In this document: in pieces, positions 1 through 9,590 of the stretch | How positions within the stretch are numbered: position 1 is the first letter of the stretch | How the letters are laid out: each line of letters opens with the position of its first letter | Source of the DNA: Virgisporangium aurantiacum | GTDB taxonomy: Bacteria; Actinomycetota; Actinomycetes; Mycobacteriales; Micromonosporaceae | Assembly: GCF_016863635.1 (NCBI RefSeq) | Contig: NZ_BOPG01000024.1 | Coordinates: 124,001 to 188,000, forward strand | DNA length: 64,000 bases | Direction: 5' to 3' | Program-made: the position numbers and the translations under genes | Notes under the pieces: generated by a model | Database searches by the model: none | Told to the model about the DNA's origin: nothing | The model's input: only the letters and a program-made list of their open reading frames with translations

Positions 1-2
1 CG

Positions 3-542
3 CTGGCCGACGTCGCGCCCAGCCCCGCGCTGTCCCAGCTCGGGAACCGGTGGCCGGTCGACGGCCGCCTCGTCGGGATCGTCGTCGACGCCGAGCCGGC
101 GAACGGCGGCGCCGGGACCGACGGCGTCGACGCGGTGCGCCGGGAGGTGTTCGCCGCCGGCATGGTGCCGCTGGTGATCGCCCCGCACGGCGGCACGGTC
201 GGCGACCTCGTGGTGCAGCGCTCGTTCGCCACCGCCCGGTCGGTCGAGTTCGACGCCCTGCTGCTCGCGGCCGCACCTGCGCTCGCGCAGGACGCGGTCG
301 CCGGCCGCGACGCCAAGGTCGGCGCACCCGGCGCCGACGTCGTGGACCCGCGGGTGCTGCTCCTGGTGGAGGAGTGCTGGCGGCACGCCAAGGCGATCGG
401 CGCGTGGGGCGCGGGCGTCACGGTGCTCGAACGGGCCGGCGTGGCCGACACGCCCGGCGTCGTCACCGGCAGGTCGGGATCGGAGACGCTGGCGGCCGTG
501 AGCGCCCTGCTGGCCAACCACCGGGCCTGGGAACGCTTCTGA
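3..542 (+). CDS. katE: Large-subunit catalase, C-terminal domain (5' truncated by window)
   Basis: This is the last 179 residues of a catalase of the HPII/KatE large-subunit type, which breaks down hydrogen peroxide. Only the C-terminal flavodoxin/class I glutamine-amidotransferase-like domain is in the window; the haem core lies upstream. Recognisable parts are the opening LVGIVVDAE strand, the VPLVIAPHGG segment and the family's closing pattern (VEECWRHAKAIGAWGAGVTVL, then a short tail ending HRAWERF). The amidotransferase catalytic cysteine is not evident, as is normal for this non-catalytic domain. The reading frame is open from base 3 and stops with TGA at 540-542. It is followed by a strong hairpin and a convergent dehydrogenase gene. 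Confidence 0.85.
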   Translation: MADVAPSPALSQLGNRWPVDGRLVGIVVDAEPANGGAGTDGVDAVRREVFAAGMVPLVIAPHGGTVGDLVVQRSFATARSVEFDALLLAAAPALAQDAVAGRDAKVGAPGADVVDPRVLLLVEECWRHAKAIGAWGAGVTVLERAGVADTPGVVTGRSGSETLAAVSALLANHRAWERF

Positions 543-552
543 TGGCGGCAGC

Positions 553-580
553 GGAAAGGGGGCCCGCGGGCCCCCTTTCC
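553..580. terminator. Bidirectional hairpin terminator between convergent genes
   Basis: A perfect inverted repeat, GGAAAGGGGGCCCG pairing with CGGGCCCCCTTTCC, lies 10 bases after the catalase stop and just before the 3' end of the opposing dehydrogenase gene. Position and symmetry fit a shared bidirectional terminator. There is no U-tract, which is common in actinomycetes. Confidence 0.8.
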
Positions 581-587
581 GTCTCGG

Positions 588-1772
<1,185 letters not shown>

Positions 1773-1778
1773 GCCGGC

Positions 1779-2972
1779 CTACTGCCCGGAACCGACCAGA
1801 TTACTCATCCTCGGCGCGACGACGGGGCGGCGCAGCGCCGGCGCGAGGAGCGCGGTCACCACCAGCGACCCCACCGCCATCACGGCCATCGCGGTGCCCA
1901 CCGGCAGGAACTGCGCGACCGCGCCCGCCACCGTCGCACCGACCGCCTGCATCGTGAGCATGCCGGCCGAGTGCAGCGCGAGGGCCTGGCCGCGGATCGC
2001 GGTGTCGGTCTGCGCGAGGAGCCGGTCCTGCAACAGCAGGCTGCCGCCGTAGCCCACGGCGCCCAGCGCCGCCGCGGCCACCGCGACGCCGAGCGGCAGC
2101 GGCAGGGCGAACAGGACGAACGGCGCGGCGAGCAGCGCCTGCAACGGCGTGATGAACCGGTGCCGCACGGGCAGGATCCGGCCCACCAGCGTGTCGCCGA
2201 CCAGCATTCCGAGGGCGGCGGCCATGAACAGGGCGCCGGCCGCGTCGGGGGAGTACGGGACGAACAGCGCCTCGGCGCCGACGATCAGGCCGTTCGGCAG
2301 CCACATCGCCGCGTACGTCGCGCGCCGCGCCGGCGACGACCACAGCATGCCGTTCACCCGCCACGTCCGCCGCACCGACGGCCGCCCGGGGGAGCGGGGC
2401 GGGCGCTCGGACAGTCCGAACCGCGCCACCGCCGCCGCGAGCAGATACAAGGTGACGGCGATGAGCAGCGTCCACCGTGCCGACAGCACCGCCACCAGCA
2501 CCCCACCGACGGCGAACCCGGCGATCTGCATGACACCGACGGCCATGTTGAACACGGACCGGCCGAGCAGGTACCGCTCGGCCGAGACGATCTCGCCGAG
2601 CAGGCTCCAGCGCACCCCGCCGGCGACCGAGTTCACCAGTCCGATGCCGAGGATCACCAGGGCCGTCCCCCAGCCCGGCAGCCCGGGCACCGCGAGCATC
2701 GCCGTGCCGACGGCGAACAGCAGCGCGATGCCGGTCAACGCGGCCCGCGGCGGCAGCCGGTCGGCCGCGCTCAGCACGGTCATCGCGCCGATCATCTGCG
2801 CGAACGACGCGCCGAACATGCTGAGCGCGGCCAGCAGCGGCGACCCGGTCGCCGCGTACACCAGCGTGCTGAGCGCGAGGCCGCTGACCGTGGTTCCGGC
2901 GACGCCGAGCGAGGAACTGACGAACAGCGGCAGGAACTGCGGCGTGCGGAACAGGTCGCGGTAGGTGCTCAT
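1779..2972 (-). CDS. MFS transporter (drug/metabolite efflux type)
   Basis: This is a 397-residue major facilitator protein with about 12 hydrophobic segments and a polar central loop near residue 205 (RPPRSPGRPSVRRTWRV). The N-terminus MSTYRDLFRTPQFLPLFVSS and the VNSVAGGVRWSLLGEIV segment resemble the EntS-like MFS_3 efflux group. The open frame continues upstream, but I place the start at ATG 2972 because family homology begins there and the upstream part is antisense to the neighbouring enzyme gene. It is probably co-transcribed with the dehydrogenase 6 bases downstream. The exported compound is unknown. Confidence 0.8.
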   Translation of the reverse strand: MSTYRDLFRTPQFLPLFVSSSLGVAGTTVSGLALSTLVYAATGSPLLAALSMFGASFAQMIGAMTVLSAADRLPPRAALTGIALLFAVGTAMLAVPGLPGWGTALVILGIGLVNSVAGGVRWSLLGEIVSAERYLLGRSVFNMAVGVMQIAGFAVGGVLVAVLSARWTLLIAVTLYLLAAAVARFGLSERPPRSPGRPSVRRTWRVNGMLWSSPARRATYAAMWLPNGLIVGAEALFVPYSPDAAGALFMAAALGMLVGDTLVGRILPVRHRFITPLQALLAAPFVLFALPLPLGVAVAAAALGAVGYGGSLLLQDRLLAQTDTAIRGQALALHSAGMLTMQAVGATVAGAVAQFLPVGTAMAVMAVGSLVVTALLAPALRRPVVAPRMSNLVGSGQ

Positions 2973-3065
2973 GATCCGAAGTGTCGACCGGCGGGCCGGC
3001 GCACGGTTAAAGATTCGCGTGGACGCGAAACCTCCGCCGGCGTGAGTGGTGGCAGGATCGCGGGC

Positions 3066-3527
3066 ATGACGACATGGCGGGAGTTCGAACAGGCGGAACC
3101 GGAGTTCGCGGCGCGGGTGCGGGCGCTGTTCGACGCCCACCGGCACAAGACGCTGGCCACCCTGCGCGCCGACGGGTCGCCGCGGATCTCCGGGATCGAG
3201 ACCGTCTTCGACGACGGCGACCTGGTCTTCGGCTCGATGCCCGACGCCCGCAAGGGCGCCGACCTCCGGCGCGACCCGCGGTTCGCGCTGCACAGCTCCA
3301 CCGTCGACCCGGCCGAGGGCGGCGAGGCGCAGTGGCCGGGCGAGGCGAAGATCTCCGGCCGGGCACTGCTCGTCGACCGGCCCGCGCTCGTCGACGGACC
3401 GGAAGGCGACCGGTTCCGCGCCGACATCGCCTCGGTCGTACACACGCACCTGAACGAGAAGGCCACCCTCCTCGTCGTCGACTGGTGGACGCCGGCACAC
3501 GGCCTCCGCACGCGCGAACGCGAATAG
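3066..3527 (+). CDS. Pyridoxamine 5'-phosphate oxidase-fold (FMN/F420) protein
   Basis: A 153-residue protein of the PNPOx-like split-barrel family, whose members bind FMN or F420 and often reduce small substrates. The pattern HRHKTLATLRADGSPRISG, then DGDLVFGS and KGADLRRDPRFALHS, is typical of actinobacterial members. The C-terminal VDWWTP segment completes the barrel. The start is ATG 3066, with a CAGGAT hexamer (3053-3058) 7 bases upstream that could serve as a leaderless -10. It is divergent from the MFS gene. Substrate and cofactor preference cannot be told from sequence alone. Confidence 0.8.
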   Translation: MTTWREFEQAEPEFAARVRALFDAHRHKTLATLRADGSPRISGIETVFDDGDLVFGSMPDARKGADLRRDPRFALHSSTVDPAEGGEAQWPGEAKISGRALLVDRPALVDGPEGDRFRADIASVVHTHLNEKATLLVVDWWTPAHGLRTRERE

Positions 3528-3637
3528 CCTGTCGGGTTGTCGACGTCCGGGCGTCCGCCCATCGGTTGCCCATCGTTTGTCCAGCGTCGTGTCTCACGGT
3601 TCTCCGCAGCCACAAGGGCTTCGACAGGAGGGCAGAG

Positions 3638-4528
3638 ATGCGCGTATCAAGGATGTGGGCGGCGGCCGGCCTGGCCGTGGCCGCGGTGGTGGCGGCCGGG
3701 GCCGTACCGGCGCAGGCGGCGACGTTGCCGTTCGGCACGGTGCGGTCGATCGTCCAGCAGGTGCCGTTCAGCACCGCGAACCCGAAGACGTTCGCGCTCC
3801 CGTGCAACGCCGGCGAGCGGGTGCTCGGCGGCGGGGCGTTCACCGTCGGCGGCGTGCACGCCGTGATCACCGAGATGCAGCCGATCCACCCGGCCACCGG
3901 CCCGGACTCCTTCCAGGTCACCGCCGCCGCCGACCAGTTCGGCATCGCCGGGACCTGGAGCATGCAGGTGTTCGCGTTCTGCGCGGTGGTACCGGCCAGC
4001 GTGCAGCTGGAGATCAGGACGCTGACCAACCCGCCGACCTCGGCGACGGTCGACCAGGCGGTGACCCGGTGCTCGCCGGGCAAGGTGGTCATGAGCACCG
4101 GCGGCAGGATCGACAACGGCAACGGCCAGGTGGACCTCGGCACGGTCCCGACCAGCAGCGGCATCCTGGCAACCGGTAGCTCCGCGATCGCCAAGGAGGA
4201 CGCCGACGGCTTCGCCGGCTTCTACACGGTCACCGGCTACTCGGTGTGCGGCCGGCCCAACCTGCTGGCCAGCGACTTCCAGATGCGGCGGGTGCAGGTC
4301 GCCGCGGCGGCGGGCGTGTCGAGCCTGAGCAACCTCACCTTCTGCCCGTCGGGGACGCAGTTGACCGGGTTCGCCGGGTACACCGACCTGTTCGGAACCC
4401 ACCTGCAGCGGCTGACGCCGAACCTCGCGGGCGGCCGGACGGCGTTCGGTGGGACCTTCGGCGCCCAGTCGTCGGTGACACCGACGTTCGCGTGGAACAT
4501 GGACACCACGATCTTCTGCGCGCAGTAG
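3638..4528 (+). CDS. Secreted protein of unknown function
   Basis: A 296-residue protein with a clear Sec signal peptide: MRVSRMW, a hydrophobic run of alanines, valines and glycines, then AQA before a predicted cut near residue 27 (mature start ATLPFG). The mature part is rich in Gly, Thr and Val, contains several spaced cysteines (ALPCNAG, FAFCAVV, TRCSPG, SVCGRP, TFCPSG, IFCAQ) and ends almost at a cysteine, suggesting a disulfide-stabilised beta-rich extracellular protein. Start ATG 3638 is supported by the Shine-Dalgarno AGGAGGG at about 3627-3633. I recognise no catalytic motif or named family. A strong hairpin follows the gene. Confidence 0.75.
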   Translation: MRVSRMWAAAGLAVAAVVAAGAVPAQAATLPFGTVRSIVQQVPFSTANPKTFALPCNAGERVLGGGAFTVGGVHAVITEMQPIHPATGPDSFQVTAAADQFGIAGTWSMQVFAFCAVVPASVQLEIRTLTNPPTSATVDQAVTRCSPGKVVMSTGGRIDNGNGQVDLGTVPTSSGILATGSSAIAKEDADGFAGFYTVTGYSVCGRPNLLASDFQMRRVQVAAAAGVSSLSNLTFCPSGTQLTGFAGYTDLFGTHLQRLTPNLAGGRTAFGGTFGAQSSVTPTFAWNMDTTIFCAQ

Positions 4529-4538
4529 GTCCGGTCCA

Positions 4539-4570
4539 GCACCGGTCCGACCCACTGGCCGGACCGGTGC
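4539..4570. terminator. Bidirectional hairpin terminator
   Basis: An 11-base perfect inverted repeat (GCACCGGTCCG / CGGACCGGTGC) with a 10-base loop lies between the 3' end of the secreted protein gene and the 3' end of the opposing WD40-GTPase-TIR gene. It fits a terminator serving both. Confidence 0.8.
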
Positions 4571-4577
4571 CGGGCTT

Positions 4578-7500
4578 CTACACCGGCGTACCGCTCTCGA
4601 TGATGTTCCGCGCGGCGAGAACGGCGGGTTCCCGCCGGGAAATGCCGTACACCGACGTCACCAGGTCGAGCATCTTCCCGAAGTACCTCGACGGGTCGCG
4701 GAAGTCGATGTGGACCCGCCCCTGCAGCAGCGGGGGGAACGACTCCGACGGCAACCCGCGAAGGAGCACCGGATGCACCGTCTTCTTGGAGGTTTCCCCG
4801 CCGGTCATCCGCACGCCGATGAGGTCACCCTCCGCGGCCACCATCGTGCCCGCCTCGTCGCGGGTCTCGTGCTTCTCGCGGTAGCCCGGCGTGCCGATCA
4901 CGATGATGCGGTCGGCGGTGGCGATCTCGGAGATGAACCGGGAGATGCTGGCGCCGGCCGCGGAGTTGTCCCAGACGTCGAGCAGCACGCTGACGCCCGC
5001 GTCGGAGAGGTCCACCGCCAGTTGTTCGACCCACCGGGCGTCGTCGGCCAGTCCCCAGGCATAGCTGATGAAGCAGGTCGGCGCGGCCAGTCCGTTGTCA
5101 CGGGCCAGAGCCTTGATCTTGACCAGCGCGGCCTGGTAGGAAATTCGGATCCGTGCCGTCAGCTGCTCCTGGTCCACCATCGAGGCATCGTCGGCCGTGT
5201 GCCCGGAGAGCTCGACCGGTGTCGTCAGCTGGATCCTCGAGCCGCACTCCTCGCAGATCACGAACGTGCGACCCTCCAGCACCCGCCGCACCACCGTGCT
5301 GCGCTCCTGCGCGAACGAACACTGTCCGCACCTCGCGAGGGGATACCGGAGGACGTGGACGTTCCGGCGTCTGAGGAAGTCCTCGAACAGGCCCTGGAAC
5401 AGCATTCGGACCGAGTCCGGCGAGCCGGCCGACTGGTAGATGACGAGTTCGACGAGACCGTCGGCATGACTTGACCGTCGGAACCCGCAGATCTCGCCGG
5501 GTCCGACCTCGTACTCGGCGTGGTCGCGCCACTGGTTGCTGCGCCGGAACGCGTTCGTGTACCCCAGCAGCACGACGAGTGCGGGGAAGACGTTCGCCAC
5601 GTCCCCGGTGACCCGGTAGGTGGCGAACTCCTCGACGGGCACCGACCGCGACTCGGGTCGGCTCTGGTTGATCAGCGCCGGAAAGACCAGCAGCGCGTCC
5701 GCGCCCAGGGACTCGCGGAGACAGGCCTTGCGGCCGAGGAACAGCAGGATGACGGCGTCGAGCATGAGCCGCCGTTCATCCGCGCTGAGGCCGTCGAGCT
5801 CGGGAAAGCTGTACCTGCCTTCGAGAAGGTCGGCCTCCCGGAGCGCGCCCAGCCCACGCGGATTCCGCCGGGCCTCGAGGACGATCGACGACGCGAGGCC
5901 GACCAGGAGATCCGGCAGGAGCACCACGAAGTCGCGGCCGCGGGAGTCGGACACGAGTTCGACGTATCCGTGGTTCCGCAAGGCGCGCAGCGCCGACACG
6001 AAGACCGCGGCGTCCCGGGTCGCCGCCTCGTCCGTGTTGACGAGGGTGATCAGCTCGTCGACGGTCAGGATGGGCTTTCCCGATCCCTCCCGTTCGACCG
6101 CTTCCTTGATGCGCAGGACGGCGATCTTCACTTCCAGAAAGTGCTGGGACGTCACCGTCACGCGGGGTTCGCTCGCCGCGAGCGCCGACGCGGTCAACCG
6201 TTTGAGCTCCTCGATCCCCTCCCGGGTCTTGGCGCTGGTGCTGACGTAGCCGTGCGAGATGCCGTGCTCGGTGCAGAACCGCTGCAACTCGCCGTAGGTG
6301 AGGTTCGGGGTACCCCGATCGGCCCGTGCGCCCACCAGCACCGCCGGGGGCATGCTGTCGTCGGTTCTCCGCAGCTTGCGCACCCAGAACTCGACACCGC
6401 GCAACGGGTCCTCCTGATTCGACGCGTCGAAGAGGAGAAGCGCGCAGTCGAGGCCGTCCAGAAAGAGCGAGTGGACGAGGCGGTACTCCGGCTGGCCGGC
6501 GAAGTCCCACAACACCACCTCCACCGTGGTGTCGTCCTGATCCTCCGCGGCGAGGGCATCCAGGATCCAGAAGCGCTGTCCATGGGTCGACTCGTGCAGG
6601 ATGAACTCGTCGTAGACGAGCCGGGAACCGAGCGTCGACTTCCCCACGCCGCTGTCGCCCACCAGGGCCACCTTCTTCGTGGCGTACCGGATGCTGAGGT
6701 CGCCGGTGACGGCGACCGGACGGTTCGGCAGGTTGAGGTCGAAGACGACGAGGCGTCCGTCCAACCCGGTCGTCACCAGGATTTCCCGGCTCGGATGCAT
6801 CGACGCCGCGGGTTGCCGCCACAGTCCCCGGGCGTGCTGGTCGAAGAGCGCGGTGGCGAGGCGCCAGGTTGAACAGCTCCAGACATGGATTCCGCGGCTG
6901 CGCGCCACCAGATGCCGCCCGTCCGGCGTGAACGCCAGCGAAGTGACGCCGTCGACCGGTCCTTCGAGGCTGATCAGCGTTCTGCCGTTGGTCACGTCGA
7001 GCACGCTGACGGACCCGCTCGGCGTCCCGACGGCGATCGTCCGACCGTCCGGGCTGAAACAGATCGACTGCGTCCCACCCGGAATGGACATGTACGCGCC
7101 GTGGTCCGACGTCGCGCGGTAGACGACCAGATTCTGCGAGTCGGGACGGGGGTTGCCCGCCGCCCACCGCTCGCCGTCGGCCGCGATCGCGACGGCCGAG
7201 ACGGGCTCGGAGAACGCGGCGAACCGCAGCACGTCCCGACTGCCGAACAGGTCCCTCAGGAAGACGTTTCCGTCGCTGCCGGAGTGGAGCAGGATGCGGG
7301 CACCGTCCGGTCGCTCGGCGGTGGCGATCGCGGTCACCTGGCCGGCACTCTGCCCGAGCGTGAAGTCGAGCCGTCGCCCGCTCTCCAGACTCCAGCCGTA
7401 GACCGATGCGCCGACGGCACCGCACACCAGGGTGCCGAGCGGATCGAACGCGACCCGACCGACAAAGTTCTCCGTGGCGAGACGCAGTCGCATGTCACCG

Positions 7501-7640
7501 GTCGGGAAGTCATAGATCTCTATCCCGGTATGGCCGGAGATCGCGAAGGTCGTTCCGTCGGGGGCCCAGGCGATCGCTGACGGATGCGTCCGGTCCTCCC
7601 GCTGGACGACCAGCAGTACCTGGGGTTCCTTCTCCGCCAT
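4578..7640 (-). CDS. WD40 repeat - Ras/Roc-like GTPase - zinc ribbon - TIR/SEFIR domain protein
   Basis: This 1020-residue multidomain protein looks like a sensor-switch-effector. Residues about 1-315 carry WD40-type blades (HPSAIAWAPDGTTFAISG, FSPDGRTIAVGTPSG, LAFTPDGRHLVARS). A Ras/Roc-type GTPase follows, with P-loop GDSGVGKST (328-336), Switch II DFAGQPEY (from D379) and a G5-like STSAKT. About 450-720 is helical and COR-like in position, but not firmly recognisable. Two CxxC pairs (771/774, 796/799) look like a zinc ribbon. The C-terminus (from C856, FISYAWG) is a TIR/SEFIR domain with E937 in the AAEGDLI segment, a plausible catalytic glutamate of NAD-cleaving TIRs. The start ATG 7640 lies 3 bases after the LLM gene stop. 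The layout recalls prokaryotic immune sensors with TIR effectors; an antiviral role is inference. Confidence 0.8.
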   Translation of the reverse strand: MAEKEPQVLLVVQREDRTHPSAIAWAPDGTTFAISGHTGIEIYDFPTGDMRLRLATENFVGRVAFDPLGTLVCGAVGASVYGWSLESGRRLDFTLGQSAGQVTAIATAERPDGARILLHSGSDGNVFLRDLFGSRDVLRFAAFSEPVSAVAIAADGERWAAGNPRPDSQNLVVYRATSDHGAYMSIPGGTQSICFSPDGRTIAVGTPSGSVSVLDVTNGRTLISLEGPVDGVTSLAFTPDGRHLVARSRGIHVWSCSTWRLATALFDQHARGLWRQPAASMHPSREILVTTGLDGRLVVFDLNLPNRPVAVTGDLSIRYATKKVALVGDSGVGKSTLGSRLVYDEFILHESTHGQRFWILDALAAEDQDDTTVEVVLWDFAGQPEYRLVHSLFLDGLDCALLLFDASNQEDPLRGVEFWVRKLRRTDDSMPPAVLVGARADRGTPNLTYGELQRFCTEHGISHGYVSTSAKTREGIEELKRLTASALAASEPRVTVTSQHFLEVKIAVLRIKEAVEREGSGKPILTVDELITLVNTDEAATRDAAVFVSALRALRNHGYVELVSDSRGRDFVVLLPDLLVGLASSIVLEARRNPRGLGALREADLLEGRYSFPELDGLSADERRLMLDAVILLFLGRKACLRESLGADALLVFPALINQSRPESRSVPVEEFATYRVTGDVANVFPALVVLLGYTNAFRRSNQWRDHAEYEVGPGEICGFRRSSHADGLVELVIYQSAGSPDSVRMLFQGLFEDFLRRRNVHVLRYPLARCGQCSFAQERSTVVRRVLEGRTFVICEECGSRIQLTTPVELSGHTADDASMVDQEQLTARIRISYQAALVKIKALARDNGLAAPTCFISYAWGLADDARWVEQLAVDLSDAGVSVLLDVWDNSAAGASISRFISEIATADRIIVIGTPGYREKHETRDEAGTMVAAEGDLIGVRMTGGETSKKTVHPVLLRGLPSESFPPLLQGRVHIDFRDPSRYFGKMLDLVTSVYGISRREPAVLAARNIIESGTPV

Positions 7641-7643
7641 CCG

Positions 7644-8702
7644 CTAATCAGAACGCGGACCCGTGCTCCGGAGCAACGGGAGCAGGTGCTCGCCCTGACG
7701 CCTGACCTCGGACAGGTACGGCGTGTCCGAGAGGACGAAGTGCGTGACGCCGAGCGCCTCGTAGCGCCGCAGCGACGCCGCCACCTCCGCCGCCGAGCCG
7801 ACCAGCCACGTGGCGCCGGCGCCGACGCCACCGGACCGTCCCGGCGCGGTGTAGAGGTTGGTGTCCAGCACCTCGCCCCGCGCCGCGAGGTCGACCAGTC
7901 GCCGCTGCCCGGCCGCGATCTCCCACCCCGAACCGCTGGCCTCGGTGGCCGGCGCCATCCGGGCGACCCGGGCCGTCGCCTCGGCCCAGGCCTCCTCGGC
8001 GGTGTCGCGGACCACGGTGGTCACGCGCAGCCCGAACTCCAGCGGCGCGTGTTCGCGCCCCGACTCCCGCGCGAGCCGGGTGAGGCGCTCGATGCGCGCG
8101 GCCACGTCGTCGAGGGGTTCGCCCCAGAAGAGCTGGACGTCGGCCTCGGTCGCGGCCACCGCTTCGGCCGCGGCGGAGGCGCCGCCGAAGTACAGGCGCG
8201 GCGGTCGCGCCGGTCGCGGTTCGACGGTGGAACCGGTGACGTGGAAATGCTCGCCGCGGTACGTGACGCCGTCCTCGGTCCACAGGCGGCGCACGATGCG
8301 CATGAACTCCTTCGTGCGGGCGTACCGGTGGGCCTGGTCGCCCTCGCTGTCGCCGTAGGCGGCCAGGTCGTCCTTCCCGGACACGACGTTGACCAGCAAC
8401 CGCCCGCCGGTGAGGTGGTCGAGCGTCGCGGCGGCCGACGCGAACTGGGCCGGCCGCCAGTAGCCCGGCCGCACGGCGACCAGCGGCCGGAACGTCGTGG
8501 TGCGGGCGGCCAGCGCGGTGGCGACGGTGAACGTGTCCGGCCGTCCCCAGCCGGTTCCGATCAGCGCGCCCGCCCAGCCGTGGTTCTCGATCGCGAGCGC
8601 CTGTTCGGTGAGCGTCGACAGGCTGTTGTGGCCGGTTCCGCCGTCGTCGCCCCGATGCCCGGCCCGGACCTCGTTCGGGATGTACCAGAGAAACCGCGCC
8701 AT
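7644..8702 (-). CDS. LLM-class flavin-dependent oxidoreductase (SsuD-like)
   Basis: A 352-residue luciferase-like TIM-barrel monooxygenase close to FMNH2-dependent alkanesulfonate monooxygenase SsuD. Seen are the N-terminal FLWYIPNEVR strand, the HNSLSTLTEQALAIE helix, LVAVRPGYWRPAQFA, GGRLLVNVVSGKD and the GDSEGDQAHRYARTKEF segment typical of the SsuD group. Such enzymes release sulfite from sulfonates using a separate flavin reductase, but substrates vary widely. Start ATG 8702 is preferred over a TTG one codon upstream, because a TATGAT hexamer lies 6 bases upstream as a leaderless -10. The WD40-GTPase-TIR gene begins 3 bases downstream, so both are probably on one mRNA. Confidence 0.85.
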   Translation of the reverse strand: MARFLWYIPNEVRAGHRGDDGGTGHNSLSTLTEQALAIENHGWAGALIGTGWGRPDTFTVATALAARTTTFRPLVAVRPGYWRPAQFASAAATLDHLTGGRLLVNVVSGKDDLAAYGDSEGDQAHRYARTKEFMRIVRRLWTEDGVTYRGEHFHVTGSTVEPRPARPPRLYFGGASAAAEAVAATEADVQLFWGEPLDDVAARIERLTRLARESGREHAPLEFGLRVTTVVRDTAEEAWAEATARVARMAPATEASGSGWEIAAGQRRLVDLAARGEVLDTNLYTAPGRSGGVGAGATWLVGSAAEVAASLRRYEALGVTHFVLSDTPYLSEVRRQGEHLLPLLRSTGPRSD

Positions 8703-8708
8703 CAAGCC

Positions 8709-8714
8709 ATCATA
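8709..8714 (-). promoter_or_regulatory. Candidate leaderless -10 (TATGAT) for the LLM gene
   Basis: TATGAT on the minus strand ends 6 bases before the ATG at 8702, placing transcription start at or next to the start codon. No convincing -35 is seen. Confidence 0.45.
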
Positions 8715-8740
8715 ACGATCAAGAAGCTAGGACATCGAGG

Positions 8741-9106
8741 TCAGTCAGCGAGCCGGCGGCGGCCGGGGAAGCCGAGGTCGGTGCGGTGGTACCAGGTCAG
8801 TTCGGCTTCGCCCTCGAGCCAGCACAGCAGCACGGGCACGCCGTCGAGGTCGGCGGGAAAGTCGAGCAGCAGGGGTGCGACGCCCTTCAGGTCCGCGCCG
8901 GTCTCCTGGACCTCCGTCATCAGCTCGTTGAGCCGCGCCTCGGCCGCCTTGCGCTCCGGGAGCCCGCCGAGGTCCGTCGGCGGACCCCCGACGGCGAGCG
9001 CGGCGGTCAGCTCGACGAGGTCGGCCCGGACGACGACGATCTCGTCGAGCACCGGCCGCAGCCGGGTCAGCTCGGCGCGGGCCTGCGGCACCGTGAACAG
9101 TCCCAT
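8741..9106 (-). CDS. DUF2203-family protein
   Basis: A 121-residue protein with the DUF2203 pattern: MGLFTVPQARAELTRLRPVLDEI at the start, a charged helical middle, then GVAPLLLDFPADLDGVPVLLCW, where family members read VDFPA...YLCW. It ends WYHRTDLGFPGRRRL, where the family has FWH...GFAGR. The function of this small cytosolic family is unknown. I chose ATG 9106 rather than a GTG six codons upstream because homology starts with the FTV segment. It is 37 bases upstream of the LLM gene on the same strand, so read-through is possible. Confidence 0.8.
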   Translation of the reverse strand: MGLFTVPQARAELTRLRPVLDEIVVVRADLVELTAALAVGGPPTDLGGLPERKAAEARLNELMTEVQETGADLKGVAPLLLDFPADLDGVPVLLCWLEGEAELTWYHRTDLGFPGRRRLAD

Positions 9107-9131
9107 GGGTACACAGTCTGTCACCGCCGGG

Positions 9132-9569
9132 TCAGGACCTCGCGGCGGCGTACTCGATGAACCGGGCCAGCAGGTCGTGCAGGCGGCGGCGCTCCTCCGG
9201 GGTGAGCGGGGTCAGCAGGCCGGTCATCACCTCGCCGGCCGTGTCGGCGGCCGCGGTCAGGCGCTCGCGGCCGGCGTCGGTGATCCGGACGGCGTAGCTG
9301 CGGCGGTCGCGCTCGTCCTTCGTCCGGGTGGCGAGGTCCTGCCGTTCGAGCTCGTCGATGATGTAGACCATCGACGATTTGTCCAGCTGGAGGCGGTCGG
9401 CCAGGGCGCGCTGGCTCATCGGACCGGCCTCGGCGAGGGTTCCGAGCACGCCGAGATGGCGCAGTTCGACGCCGTGCGCCTGGAGGGCGCGGTTGGTCGC
9501 GGCGCGGGCGTAGCGGTGGGCGAGCATGAACTGCCCGCCGATGGTCCCGGCGAGGGGGTCGGTGTCCAT
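9132..9569 (-). CDS. MarR-family transcriptional regulator
   Basis: A 145-residue winged-helix MarR regulator. The core is GPMSQRALADRLQLDKSSMVYIIDELERQDLATRTKDERDRRS, with the DxR wing (DERDRRSY) intact. The flanking helices (AHRYARAATNRALQAHG and TPEERRRLHDLLARFIEY) form the dimer interface. It is divergent from an FAD-dependent monooxygenase starting 51 bases away, the usual arrangement in which a MarR protein represses itself and its neighbour until a phenolic or drug-like ligand binds. Start ATG 9569 has a CATAAT hexamer 6 bases upstream, suggesting a leaderless mRNA. Confidence 0.88.
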   Translation of the reverse strand: MDTDPLAGTIGGQFMLAHRYARAATNRALQAHGVELRHLGVLGTLAEAGPMSQRALADRLQLDKSSMVYIIDELERQDLATRTKDERDRRSYAVRITDAGRERLTAAADTAGEVMTGLLTPLTPEERRRLHDLLARFIEYAAARS

Positions 9570-9575
9570 GGACAC
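9562..9575. repeat. Perfect 14-base palindrome over the MarR start codon
   Basis: GTGTCCATGGACAC is a perfect palindrome containing the initiating ATG. It may be a second autoregulatory operator, or a relative of the iterated GTCCA-type palindromes found further right. Confidence 0.5.
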
Positions 9576-9590
9576 ATTATGGCCGATGAC

